A stretch of 12,684 nt of DNA, from contig CAJZEE010000062.1 of the NCBI GenBank assembly GCA_915066865.1, forward strand, positions 1 to 12,684, written 5' to 3'. Of the stretch, positions 1-6,640 are shown in pieces (the first letter of the stretch is position 1; the number at the start of each line of letters is the position of its first letter). The notes under the pieces were generated by a model, which was given only the letters and a program-made list of their open reading frames with translations, did no database searches and had not been told where the DNA came from. Source of the stretch: an uncultured Veillonella sp. GTDB taxonomy: Bacteria; Bacillota; Negativicutes; Veillonellales; Veillonellaceae. The position numbers and the translations under genes are program-made.

Positions 1-728
1 AAACGCCCTGATGAATAACCTAACTTATCGCTTTTGTAGATGCGTTTTAGGTTCATATTTTTATCGAAAGCGGCAACCCAAATAGAATCGAGCTTGGTAA
101 TAGCAGCTGTAGTAGAACCGCTACCAGGACGAGGCTGATTGCGCTCAGAATAAATCATTGCCGAAAGAAACTCGCCATTACCTCTGTCTAAAATACCAGA
201 AAAAGAAGCAATTTCTTTGTTGTTTTTACCTAAATCTTTGGTGATTTCGAGCGTACCGATGGTAGTTTGAGTAGCTACTTTATAATCGGATACATTATGG
301 AAAATAAAGGTTGCACCATCATTGCGGTCTTTGCCATTAATTTGTTGCCCTGCGAGGGTTTGTCCGCCTACATTTACAACAAAATATTTGTCGAAGAAAC
401 CGTAGGTAGTAAAACGCGAAGGCACTTGGAAGTCAGTTATTTTTTCTAACTTATCACCATTTCGTTTGTACGATACCCCAATACCAGGGTTTTGCCCTTT
501 GTAGGATAGGCCTACCGCTGTATTTTGACCAAAAGACCAAAAATAACCTGTTTCGGGCAATTCTTCGAAGTTAGAACTGATAGACACTTCTCCGCTTTCT
601 AAATTAGAAACATAAAGCGCAAAACTTTTATCGGTTCCTTTAGCATCAATTAAGAATTGTTTTTCGGCTACAGGAGGGTTTTCGGGTTCGTTTTTATCTT
701 TTTTACAAGATATAAAAACGATGATTGA
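1..728 (-). CDS. Secreted lipoprotein, DUF4374-like, Bacteroidetes type (partial at both ends)
   Basis: The minus strand is open in one frame from about 750 to position 1. It reads a hydrophobic stretch (VSIIVFIS), then a lipobox cysteine coded at 705-707, then KKDKNEPENPP. Such a lysine/acid-rich tether after the cysteine is typical of Bacteroidetes surface lipoproteins and resembles their lipoprotein export signal. About 235 mature residues follow, rich in short beta-strand patterns such as GYFWSFGQNTAVGLSYKGQ, RFTTYGFFDKYF and GNGEFLSAMIYSE. These match my recollection of the DUF4374 family, proposed beta-propeller lipoproteins often found near TonB-dependent iron or haem uptake genes; the substrate is unknown. 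The C-terminus runs off the window. At the N-terminal side no ATG, GTG or TTG occurs in frame before the sequence turns into the next gene, so the first residues of the signal peptide are missing. The end given is where lipoprotein-like sequence stops being convincing. Lipoprotein nature is fairly sure, the family less so. Confidence 0.72.
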
Positions 729-745
729 TACAGTATTAGCTGTAT
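728..745. repeat. Perfect 6-bp inverted repeat at the left junction
   Basis: ATACAG (728-733) and CTGTAT (740-745) are exact inverted copies separated by the six bases TATTAG. The repeat sits exactly between the end of the lipoprotein-like reading frame and the licD ribosome binding site. It is too weak and lacks the T-run of an intrinsic terminator. It could be a chance motif, a small operator, or the microhomology at which two templates were joined. Confidence 0.45.
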
Positions 746-752
746 TACGTTG

Positions 753-760
753 AAAGAGGT
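753..760 (+). promoter_or_regulatory. Ribosome binding site deciding the licD start
   Basis: AAAGAGGT lies four bases before the ATG at 765. An in-frame TTG at 750 gives a longer reading frame but overlaps this site and has no ribosome binding site of its own, so 765 is the preferred start. Confidence 0.7.
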
Positions 761-764
761 CCCT

Positions 765-1631
765 ATGAGTACATCTATGACAAAGGAAATACAAGAAAAA
801 GAGCTGAATATGTTGCTGTACTTTAAAGAGTTCTGCAATAAACATAATTTGCGCTTTTATCTTTGCGGCGGTGGTCTCATTGGGGCTATACGGCATAATG
901 GATTTATCCCTTGGGATGATGATTTAGATCTATTTATGCCTCGTCCAGATTATGAAAAGTTAGCTAAATTATGGCCCAAATATGCTGACACTGAACGATT
1001 TACGTATTGTCGTACTGATCGAGATCACATCTATCATGATGCAGGTGCATCTATAAGAGATAATAATACGACCTTTATTAATCGTCATAGTATGCATGAA
1101 GATGTTTGTCATGGTTTAGCACTTGAAATTATGCCTATTGATGGCTGTGCACCCGGCAAAATTAGTCGTGTATTGCAATTGATGTGGGCCATGACGTTTG
1201 CACTCTTTAATGCGCAGCGTTTACCAGATAATAAAGGGCCTACATATCGCGCTTTAGCTGGTTATATTTATAAAATCTTTTCCAGTCAGTCTATACGCTA
1301 TCATATTTGGCGATTTGCAGAAAAGAGAATGACTCAATACGACTTTGATACCAGTGATGAATGTACGGAGTTAATTGGCAGTTTAAAAGGTATGAAGCTA
1401 CGTCATCCTAGAGAGGACTTTGCTTCTGTTGTATATAAAGACTTTGAAGGTCATCAAATACCTGTTATGAAAGGGTATGAGAGATATTTGCGTCTTATTT
1501 GGGGCGACTATATGCAATTACCACCTATAGAACAACGTGTGGCAAAACATGATGCAGTATTTGCTGATCTACATACACCTTACAAGGAGTATAAAGGCAT
1601 ATATTATGCCAAAAAAGAAGCTCAACCATAA
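765..1631 (+). CDS. licD: LicD family phosphotransferase
   Basis: The 288-residue protein belongs to the LicD/fukutin-type nucleotidyltransferase-fold family. These enzymes transfer a phospho-substituent (phosphocholine in Haemophilus and pneumococcus, ribitol phosphate in the animal homologues fukutin and FKRP) from a CDP-linked donor to a glycan. The hallmark is near the N-terminus: CGGGLIGAIRHNG at about residues 34-46 followed by IPWDDDLDLFMPR at 48-60, with the acidic cluster D51-D55 as the expected metal site. The rest (RYLRLIWGDYMQLPP near the C-terminus) also fits the family. There is no signal peptide or membrane segment, so it should act on lipid-linked intermediates on the cytoplasmic side. 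It is the first operon gene visible; its stop codon overlaps the ribosome binding site of the cytidylyltransferase gene, implying coupled expression and a shared donor. No choline uptake or kinase genes (licA/licB/licC type) accompany it, so choline is not the obvious substituent. Confidence 0.9.
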   Translation: MSTSMTKEIQEKELNMLLYFKEFCNKHNLRFYLCGGGLIGAIRHNGFIPWDDDLDLFMPRPDYEKLAKLWPKYADTERFTYCRTDRDHIYHDAGASIRDNNTTFINRHSMHEDVCHGLALEIMPIDGCAPGKISRVLQLMWAMTFALFNAQRLPDNKGPTYRALAGYIYKIFSSQSIRYHIWRFAEKRMTQYDFDTSDECTELIGSLKGMKLRHPREDFASVVYKDFEGHQIPVMKGYERYLRLIWGDYMQLPPIEQRVAKHDAVFADLHTPYKEYKGIYYAKKEAQP

Positions 1632-1640
1632 GGAGGGCCT

Positions 1641-2363
1641 ATGAAACGAATAGCAGTAATCTTTGCGGGTGGCGTAGGTGCTCGTATGAAAAATAGCAAG
1701 ACGCCAAAACAATTTTTAGAATGGAACGGTAGACCAATTTTGATTCAAACCTTAGATGTGTTTGAACAAACGGAGACAATTGATGGGATTGTTCTTGCCT
1801 GCAAAGCAGAATGGATTGATCATACAAAACAGCTCATCAAAAAGGCGGGGCTACAAAAGGTATTATCCATTGTGCCTGGTGGTGAAAGCGCTCTAGAATC
1901 CCAATATAATGGACTCGTAGAGGCTAAGCGTTTATTTCCTGATGATGCGGTGACTGTATTGATTCATGATGGGGTTCGTCCACTTGTAGATAATTCTACT
2001 ATAGAGAGAAACATAGAATCTGTTGAATCAAAGGGGTCTGCCATTACTGTTACTCCAGCTATAGAAACGGTTATGGTTACCCAAAATGGTTCTATTAACC
2101 GCATTTTAAATCGTAATGAATGTCTCATGGCTAAAGCGCCCCAGAGTTTTAGATTAGATGATATTATATCAGTTCATAATCGTGCAAAAGATGAGGGCAT
2201 TCATGACTTTATTGATTCCGCATCGATGATGATGCACTATGGATATACTCTATATCCTGTATTAGGGGAAACTGAAAATATAAAGATTACAACTCCATCT
2301 GATTATTATATGTTCACAGGGATTATTAAAAATCGTGAGCTAGGAGGATTAAAAGATGAGTAA
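1641..2363 (+). CDS. IspD/TarI-type CTP:polyol(-like)-phosphate cytidylyltransferase
   Basis: This 240-residue protein has the full IspD-fold set: a CTP-binding loop FAGGVGARM (8-16) with R15, then TPKQFLEWNG (21-30) with K23, IHDGVRP (108-114), APQSF (166-170), and ENIKITTPSDY (212-222) with K215. IspD itself makes CDP-methylerythritol in isoprenoid synthesis. The Bcs1/TarI relatives, and animal ISPD, make CDP-ribitol or similar CDP-alditols. The GVGARM...TPKQF pattern and the position inside a glycan operon, directly between licD and an SDR gene, favour the capsule type over housekeeping IspD; no other isoprenoid gene is nearby. It starts ten bases after licD with AAGGAGG overlapping the licD stop, and overlaps the next gene by 8 nt. 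The product is most likely a CDP-activated polyol or related phosphate used by LicD; its identity cannot be read from the sequence. Confidence 0.88.
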   Translation: MKRIAVIFAGGVGARMKNSKTPKQFLEWNGRPILIQTLDVFEQTETIDGIVLACKAEWIDHTKQLIKKAGLQKVLSIVPGGESALESQYNGLVEAKRLFPDDAVTVLIHDGVRPLVDNSTIERNIESVESKGSAITVTPAIETVMVTQNGSINRILNRNECLMAKAPQSFRLDDIISVHNRAKDEGIHDFIDSASMMMHYGYTLYPVLGETENIKITTPSDYYMFTGIIKNRELGGLKDE

Positions 2364-3405
2364 TTACGTTATTCAACGTGAGTTAACGGCTTTAGTACAT
2401 GAAAAAAATTACTTTCATTTCCTCCGTCATCAACGCATTCTTATAACAGGTGCAACGGGGCTTATTGGATCGATGTTTATAAAATTACTTATACTTGCCA
2501 ATGAGACTCATGACCTGGATTTAAAAGTGATTGGTCATGTGCGAAGCCATGAAAAGACAAAAACCATTCTCGGTGAGTATTTAGACAATAAGTCGTTAAC
2601 CCTAGTAGATGGCTCATTAGAATCTATTGATGTGCCATGTGATTATATTTTGCATGGAGCCGCACCAACACAATCTAAGTTTTTTGTAGAACATCCAGTA
2701 GAAACTATCCGTACCTCTATTTATGGTACGGAGGCCATGCTCGAGTTAGGTCGCCGTCAAAAGGTAAAGAAACTAGTTTACTTATCTAGTATGGAACAAT
2801 ATGGTGTACCTTATGAGTCTGGTCAAGTTATGACTGAAGACCGATTAGGGTATCTTGATCATCTAAATATTCGTAGTTCATATTCTGAAAGTAAGAGACT
2901 ATGTGAATGTTATTGCAAGTCCTATGCTGTGGAATATGGCGTGCCTGCTGTAATAGCTAGACTAGCTCAAACCTTTGGACCTGGTGTTCCGGTATCAGAT
3001 AACCGTGTATTCATGCAGTTTACCAAGAGTGCTCTTAAACATGAAAATATTGTTCTTCACACAAAAGGCGATTCTATGTCGAACTATTGCTACATTACCG
3101 ATGTATTAACTGGTATTTTAGCCCTTATGAAGGCGGGCGAAGCTGGCGAGGCCTATAATATATGTCATGATGAAGAGACTCGTTCTATTGCAAGCATTGC
3201 TCAATTAGTGGCAACTCATGTGAGCAATAATAAGAGTAAAGTTGTTTTTGATATTCCAGAAGATGTACAAGGGTTCGGCTATGCACCGACAGTACACATG
3301 TTCTTAAGTTCTAAGAAGTTAAAGTCTTTAGGTTGGAAACCTAAGGTATCAATGGCACAAGCCTATGTAAGACTGGCAGAATATATCCAAGAGGAAGGCT
3401 TATGA
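2356..3405 (+). CDS. NAD-dependent epimerase/dehydratase (extended SDR) partner of the cytidylyltransferase
   Basis: A 349-residue extended short-chain dehydrogenase. After an N-terminal extension of about 26 residues comes the Rossmann motif ILITGATGLIGSMF (28-41), then YILHGAAPTQSKFF (97-110), the catalytic strand VYLSSMEQYG (141-150) and the YxxxK pair Y176/K180 in SSYSESKR. RLAQTFGPGVP (202-212) and SNYCYITDV (242-250) place it in the NDP-sugar branch near UDP-glucuronate decarboxylases and dTDP-glucose 4,6-dehydratases. The ATG at 2356 is preceded by TAGGAGG (2341-2347) and overlaps the cytidylyltransferase end by 8 nt, so the two products probably act in one pathway. Haemophilus Bcs1 pairs an IspD-like domain with a smaller classical SDR acting as a reductase. 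This SDR is of the extended kind, so it may act on the CDP-linked product or on a separate nucleotide sugar. The exact reaction is unknown. Confidence 0.82.
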   Translation: MSNYVIQRELTALVHEKNYFHFLRHQRILITGATGLIGSMFIKLLILANETHDLDLKVIGHVRSHEKTKTILGEYLDNKSLTLVDGSLESIDVPCDYILHGAAPTQSKFFVEHPVETIRTSIYGTEAMLELGRRQKVKKLVYLSSMEQYGVPYESGQVMTEDRLGYLDHLNIRSSYSESKRLCECYCKSYAVEYGVPAVIARLAQTFGPGVPVSDNRVFMQFTKSALKHENIVLHTKGDSMSNYCYITDVLTGILALMKAGEAGEAYNICHDEETRSIASIAQLVATHVSNNKSKVVFDIPEDVQGFGYAPTVHMFLSSKKLKSLGWKPKVSMAQAYVRLAEYIQEEGL

Positions 3406-4469
3406 AAAAGGAAATAATAATTGTCACCATCTCCCTTGGTAACGATGGGGCTGAACGAATCTTAACAGAGTTGGCTCGTCAGTGGGTACATGATGGTCAT
3501 CATATTACAGTTATCCAAACAAGCCCTAATCGATATGGTAATGAATATGCGTTAGAGAAAGGTATTGAACAAATCGAAATTCATACTACAAGCTCTAATA
3601 AAGTCATTCGCTTTATGCAAGAAATAAAAGAACTAATCAAAATCTTAAAGACTAGGCCAAATGCGACATGCTTATCTTTTTTGTCTGCATCGAGTTTTAT
3701 CTTAGCGATTAGCTCTTGGTTTATAAAAAATCGCATTGTTTTTTCTGAACGCAATAATCCACGCAAAGTTCCTATTGGTTGGCATCAACAAGCATTGCGC
3801 AACTTTGCCTTTAGATTTGCAGATACACTAGTATTCCAAACGGAAGATGCTCGTTCTTATTTCCCGAAATCTGTTCAAAATCGCGGTGTTATTATCCCCA
3901 ATCCTATTAATGGCAAATTGCCACCACCAATAGAGGGGGAACGAGAAAAGACAATTGTTACAGCTTGTCGTTTGCATCCGCAAAAGAATTTGCCTATGAT
4001 GATTAATGCCTTCAGTATGTTGGCAGACGAGTTTCCAGCGTATAAACTCGTTATTTATGGACAAGGTGTATTAGAGGATGAACTACGAGCTCAAATTAAG
4101 TCTCTTAATTTAGAGAATCGCATTTTATTGCCTGGCTTTGCTAGTAATATTTTAGAAAAGGTAGCCCCTTGTTCTATGTTTGTATCATCCTCTGATTTTG
4201 AAGGTATTTCAAATTCCATGCTAGAAGCATTGGGTATGGGCTTACCTGTAGTAGTTACAGATTGTCCTGTAGGCGGTGCTCGCATGGTAATTAAAAGTGG
4301 AGAGAATGGCATTCTCGTACCTGTAGGTGATACGCAGGCTATGTATGAAGCTATGCGCAGTGTATTAAAGGATCCTGCACTAGCGGCTAAACTTTCACAG
4401 AATGCCATCAAAGTACGCGATGAATTTCCATTATGGAAAATCGCAAAACGTTGGTTAGAAGTTTTATGA
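3402..4469 (+). CDS. Glycosyltransferase, GT4 family (GT-B fold)
   Basis: A 355-residue retaining glycosyltransferase. The N-terminal acceptor domain opens with IVTISLGNDGAERIL (7-21), the usual glycine-rich loop after the first strand. The C-terminal donor domain begins near TIVTACRLHPQKNL (184-197), carries LVIYGQGVLEDEL (216-228), and has the EX7E motif FEGISNSMLEALGMGLP (266-282) with E267 and E275. The layout resembles GalNAc- or hexose-adding GT4 enzymes such as PglJ-like and capsule transferases, but donor and acceptor cannot be told from the sequence. It is cytoplasmic and membrane-associated by inference. Its ATG overlaps the preceding TGA (ATGA, 4 nt), with GAGGAAGG just upstream, a typical coupled start. 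It is the only classical sugar transferase visible in the operon. Its codon use matches its neighbours. Confidence 0.92.
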   Translation: MKKEIIIVTISLGNDGAERILTELARQWVHDGHHITVIQTSPNRYGNEYALEKGIEQIEIHTTSSNKVIRFMQEIKELIKILKTRPNATCLSFLSASSFILAISSWFIKNRIVFSERNNPRKVPIGWHQQALRNFAFRFADTLVFQTEDARSYFPKSVQNRGVIIPNPINGKLPPPIEGEREKTIVTACRLHPQKNLPMMINAFSMLADEFPAYKLVIYGQGVLEDELRAQIKSLNLENRILLPGFASNILEKVAPCSMFVSSSDFEGISNSMLEALGMGLPVVVTDCPVGGARMVIKSGENGILVPVGDTQAMYEAMRSVLKDPALAAKLSQNAIKVRDEFPLWKIAKRWLEVL

Positions 4470-4474
4470 GTTGT

Positions 4475-4483
4475 AAGGAGGAG
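4475..4483 (+). promoter_or_regulatory. Strong ribosome binding site supporting a TTG start of the polymerase gene
   Basis: AAGGAGGAG lies five bases before TTG at 4489. The first in-frame ATG is at 4522, eleven codons later, with no comparable site. The TTG start is therefore preferred. Confidence 0.75.
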
Positions 4484-4488
4484 AACCA

Positions 4489-5730
4489 TTGAAGTTAAAT
4501 ATTACGGCTCTTGCTGATCGCATGATATGGTTCATAACTCTAATCTTTTTAGTGTTGTCGTTGACCATTTCCTTTGCCCTTGGCGAAGCGAACTATGGTG
4601 CGTATGTATTATTTGTATGCTTATTTGGCCTCATCATTTTTTATCTTATACGAGAACAGGGTGTTATAAAACTGCGGTTTAATTGGATGCATGCTTATAT
4701 GTTAATTTTTATTGGTGCTTGTTATCTAAGTGCGATTAATGCCACAGATGTTTCCGTAGCTATGAGCCGAAGTTTTGATATGGTCAAGATATTCTTTATG
4801 CTCATCATTTTATACATGTGTTATCAAGATAAGAAATCGGTGGATACATTATTAAAGATTGGCATGTGGACAGGCTATATAGTTTGTTTCTATACTGTTT
4901 ATTTCTACGGTTTAGATTATTTTATTACTGTTTTATCATCCTCAGCACGTATTGCTAATGATGCATTGAATGCGAATACGGTAGGGCTATTGGGTGCCAA
5001 TGCTATTGTTATGACCTTGTATTATATGCTATACGATCGTCCTCGTTGGTGGCATATTATTGCATTACCAACACTTGGTATTTTAGCGGCTACAGGTAGT
5101 CGTAAGGCCTTAGTTTTTGTCGGTGTTGGTACAGTATTACTCTTTATTTTTAAAAGTTTTCGTAGTGCTAATGCGGTCAATTCTATTGTAAAAGTTATTG
5201 GTTCCTTATTAGGTCTTACCATTATAGGTATTGCGGTATTGCAATTGCCGATGTTCTCTGAAGTATTAGACCGAATGTCTAACATGGTAGAAGCCTTTAC
5301 AGGCACAGGGGGGGACTCATCCACTATTATTCGGTTAGCTTTGGTAGATATTGGATGGGACTTATTTTATCAATCTCCCATAACTGGTGTAGGTATCAAT
5401 AATCCATCTGTATATACTTTTTTCGTGTATGGTAAAGATAATTACTACTTGCATAACAATTATATTGAGTTATTAGCTGGCACGGGTGTCATTGGTTTAC
5501 TAGCCTATTATTCAATGTATCTCTATGTGGCTTATAATTTAATTCGCTATCGTGATATCCATAGTAATGAATATATAATGGTACTCATTCTATTCCTTTC
5601 ACAGATTGTTATGGATATGGGTATGGTTTCTTATGAAAGTAAGAGCACTTATTTTTATATGATGTTGTTTTATTTAGAAGTGCAACTGCTTCGGAAAGGA
5701 CGAAAACATGAAGTTCAGAAAATTGTGTAA
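4489..5730 (+). CDS. wzy: Wzy-like polysaccharide polymerase / O-antigen ligase family membrane protein
   Basis: A 413-residue protein made mostly of hydrophobic segments (roughly ten to twelve), beginning with WFITLIFLVLSLTISFALG (14-32). Features of the O-antigen ligase/polymerase family are ALNANTVGLL (159-168), ATGSRKALV (201-209), the outer-loop region SSTIIRLALVDIGW (277-290) with R282, SPITGVGINNP (296-306) and LHNNYIELLAGTGVIGLLAY (321-340) with H322. In this family such arginine and HN residues in a large periplasmic loop are needed for joining repeat units. The gene lies between a glycosyltransferase and a flippase, so a Wzy role in a Wzx/Wzy pathway fits better than an LPS ligase, though sequence alone cannot separate them. 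The start is TTG with a strong ribosome binding site. Its 3' end overlaps the ATP-grasp gene by 23 nt. Confidence 0.85.
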   Translation: MKLNITALADRMIWFITLIFLVLSLTISFALGEANYGAYVLFVCLFGLIIFYLIREQGVIKLRFNWMHAYMLIFIGACYLSAINATDVSVAMSRSFDMVKIFFMLIILYMCYQDKKSVDTLLKIGMWTGYIVCFYTVYFYGLDYFITVLSSSARIANDALNANTVGLLGANAIVMTLYYMLYDRPRWWHIIALPTLGILAATGSRKALVFVGVGTVLLFIFKSFRSANAVNSIVKVIGSLLGLTIIGIAVLQLPMFSEVLDRMSNMVEAFTGTGGDSSTIIRLALVDIGWDLFYQSPITGVGINNPSVYTFFVYGKDNYYLHNNYIELLAGTGVIGLLAYYSMYLYVAYNLIRYRDIHSNEYIMVLILFLSQIVMDMGMVSYESKSTYFYMMLFYLEVQLLRKGRKHEVQKIV

Positions 5731-6640
5731 TGTTGGCATGTCCTTTCTAACAAAACCTTACTATCGTACGAGGGTATTAATTAAATCGGGTTATTATGAC
5801 TCTTTGTCTGATGAAGACTTTTTGAAGAAGGTATTTCCTAAGTATATGGGATATCCTTTAGATCTAGAAAATCCAAAAACTTTCAGCGAAAAGTTACAAT
5901 GGCTTAAGGTTAATTTTAGAGACCCAATACAAACAGTGATGGTTGATAAACATGAAGCTAAACATTTTATTGCTCAACGTGTAGGAAATCAGTATATAAT
6001 ACCTACGATTTCCGTATGGAACTCTGTAGATGATATTGATCTTGATAGATTGCCTAATCAATTCGTTTTGAAATGTACACATGATAGTGGAGGCATCGTT
6101 ATTTGTAAAGATAAATCAACACTTGATTGGGAAGCAGCAAAAGCTAAATTAAGAACATTCTTAAAACGGGATTATTCACGTATTGCTAGAGAGTGGCCTT
6201 ATAAGAATGTTCCTCGACGTATTATCGGAGAGGAATATTTGTCGGAGTTAGGTAGCAATGACATATTAGATTATAAGATGTATTGCTTTCATGGTGAACC
6301 AAAGTTAACAGTAGTATGTTCTAATCGTTTTTCTAAAACAGGAACGCGTATGAACTTCTATGATATCGATTGGAATCCTATGGGAATTCATTTTGGACAT
6401 TATCCACCGTTACCTACAGAGTTTCCAAAGCCAGATACATATGGTGAAATGCAACAGGTTGCGATGGAGCTTAGCAAAGGGTGTCCATTTTTGCGTGTTG
6501 ATTTTTATGAAATTAAAGGGCATATATTTATTGGAGAATTAACATTTTTTCCTGGTGCTGGATTTGAAAGATTTCGTCCTATGTCAAAGGATTATGAATT
6601 AGGAGAGTGGTTACATCTTGAGAATGTACATCGGGGCTGA
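5708..6640 (+). CDS. TupA-like ATP-grasp ligase of polysaccharide loci
   Basis: This 310-residue protein matches the TupA-like ATP-grasp family, often mislabelled as glycosyltransferase. Visible landmarks are ENPKTFSEKLQWLK (54-67), MVDKHEAKHFI (78-88), FVLKCTHDSGGIVICK (119-134) as the ATP-binding lysine and glycine loop, IIGEEYL (172-178), LDYKMYCFHGEPKL (187-200), and the metal-binding end RVDFYEIKGHIFIGELTF (263-280) with D265 and E277, then PGAGFERF. The namesake TupA is required for teichuronopeptide, a glutamate/glucuronate copolymer of an alkaliphilic Bacillus. ATP-grasp enzymes typically join a carboxylate to an amine. Here it may attach an amino acid to a uronic acid or assemble a peptide-like part; that is inference. 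ATG 5708 has GAAAGGA seven bases upstream inside wzy and overlaps it by 23 nt. Its own end overlaps capA by 23 nt, so wzy, this gene, capA and wzx form a chain of overlapping genes. Confidence 0.85.
   Translation: MKFRKLCNVGMSFLTKPYYRTRVLIKSGYYDSLSDEDFLKKVFPKYMGYPLDLENPKTFSEKLQWLKVNFRDPIQTVMVDKHEAKHFIAQRVGNQYIIPTISVWNSVDDIDLDRLPNQFVLKCTHDSGGIVICKDKSTLDWEAAKAKLRTFLKRDYSRIAREWPYKNVPRRIIGEEYLSELGSNDILDYKMYCFHGEPKLTVVCSNRFSKTGTRMNFYDIDWNPMGIHFGHYPPLPTEFPKPDTYGEMQQVAMELSKGCPFLRVDFYEIKGHIFIGELTFFPGAGFERFRPMSKDYELGEWLHLENVHRG

Noticed and set aside
267..449. Plus-strand 60-codon open frame inside the first 730 bases
   Set aside because: It is in codon register with the minus-strand lipoprotein gene, which has the better coding signal, lipobox and length; there is no ribosome binding site.
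750..764. TTG start giving a five-residue longer LicD
   Set aside because: The ribosome binding site lies inside this extension and serves the ATG at 765.
1641..2363. Housekeeping IspD of isoprenoid synthesis
   Set aside because: Coupling to licD and the SDR gene, a TarI/Bcs1-like loop and the absence of isoprenoid neighbours favour a capsule role, although the fold is the same.
765..3405. Phosphocholine decoration (lic1-type) locus
   Set aside because: No choline kinase or transporter, and the cytidylyltransferase is IspD/TarI-like rather than LicC-like.
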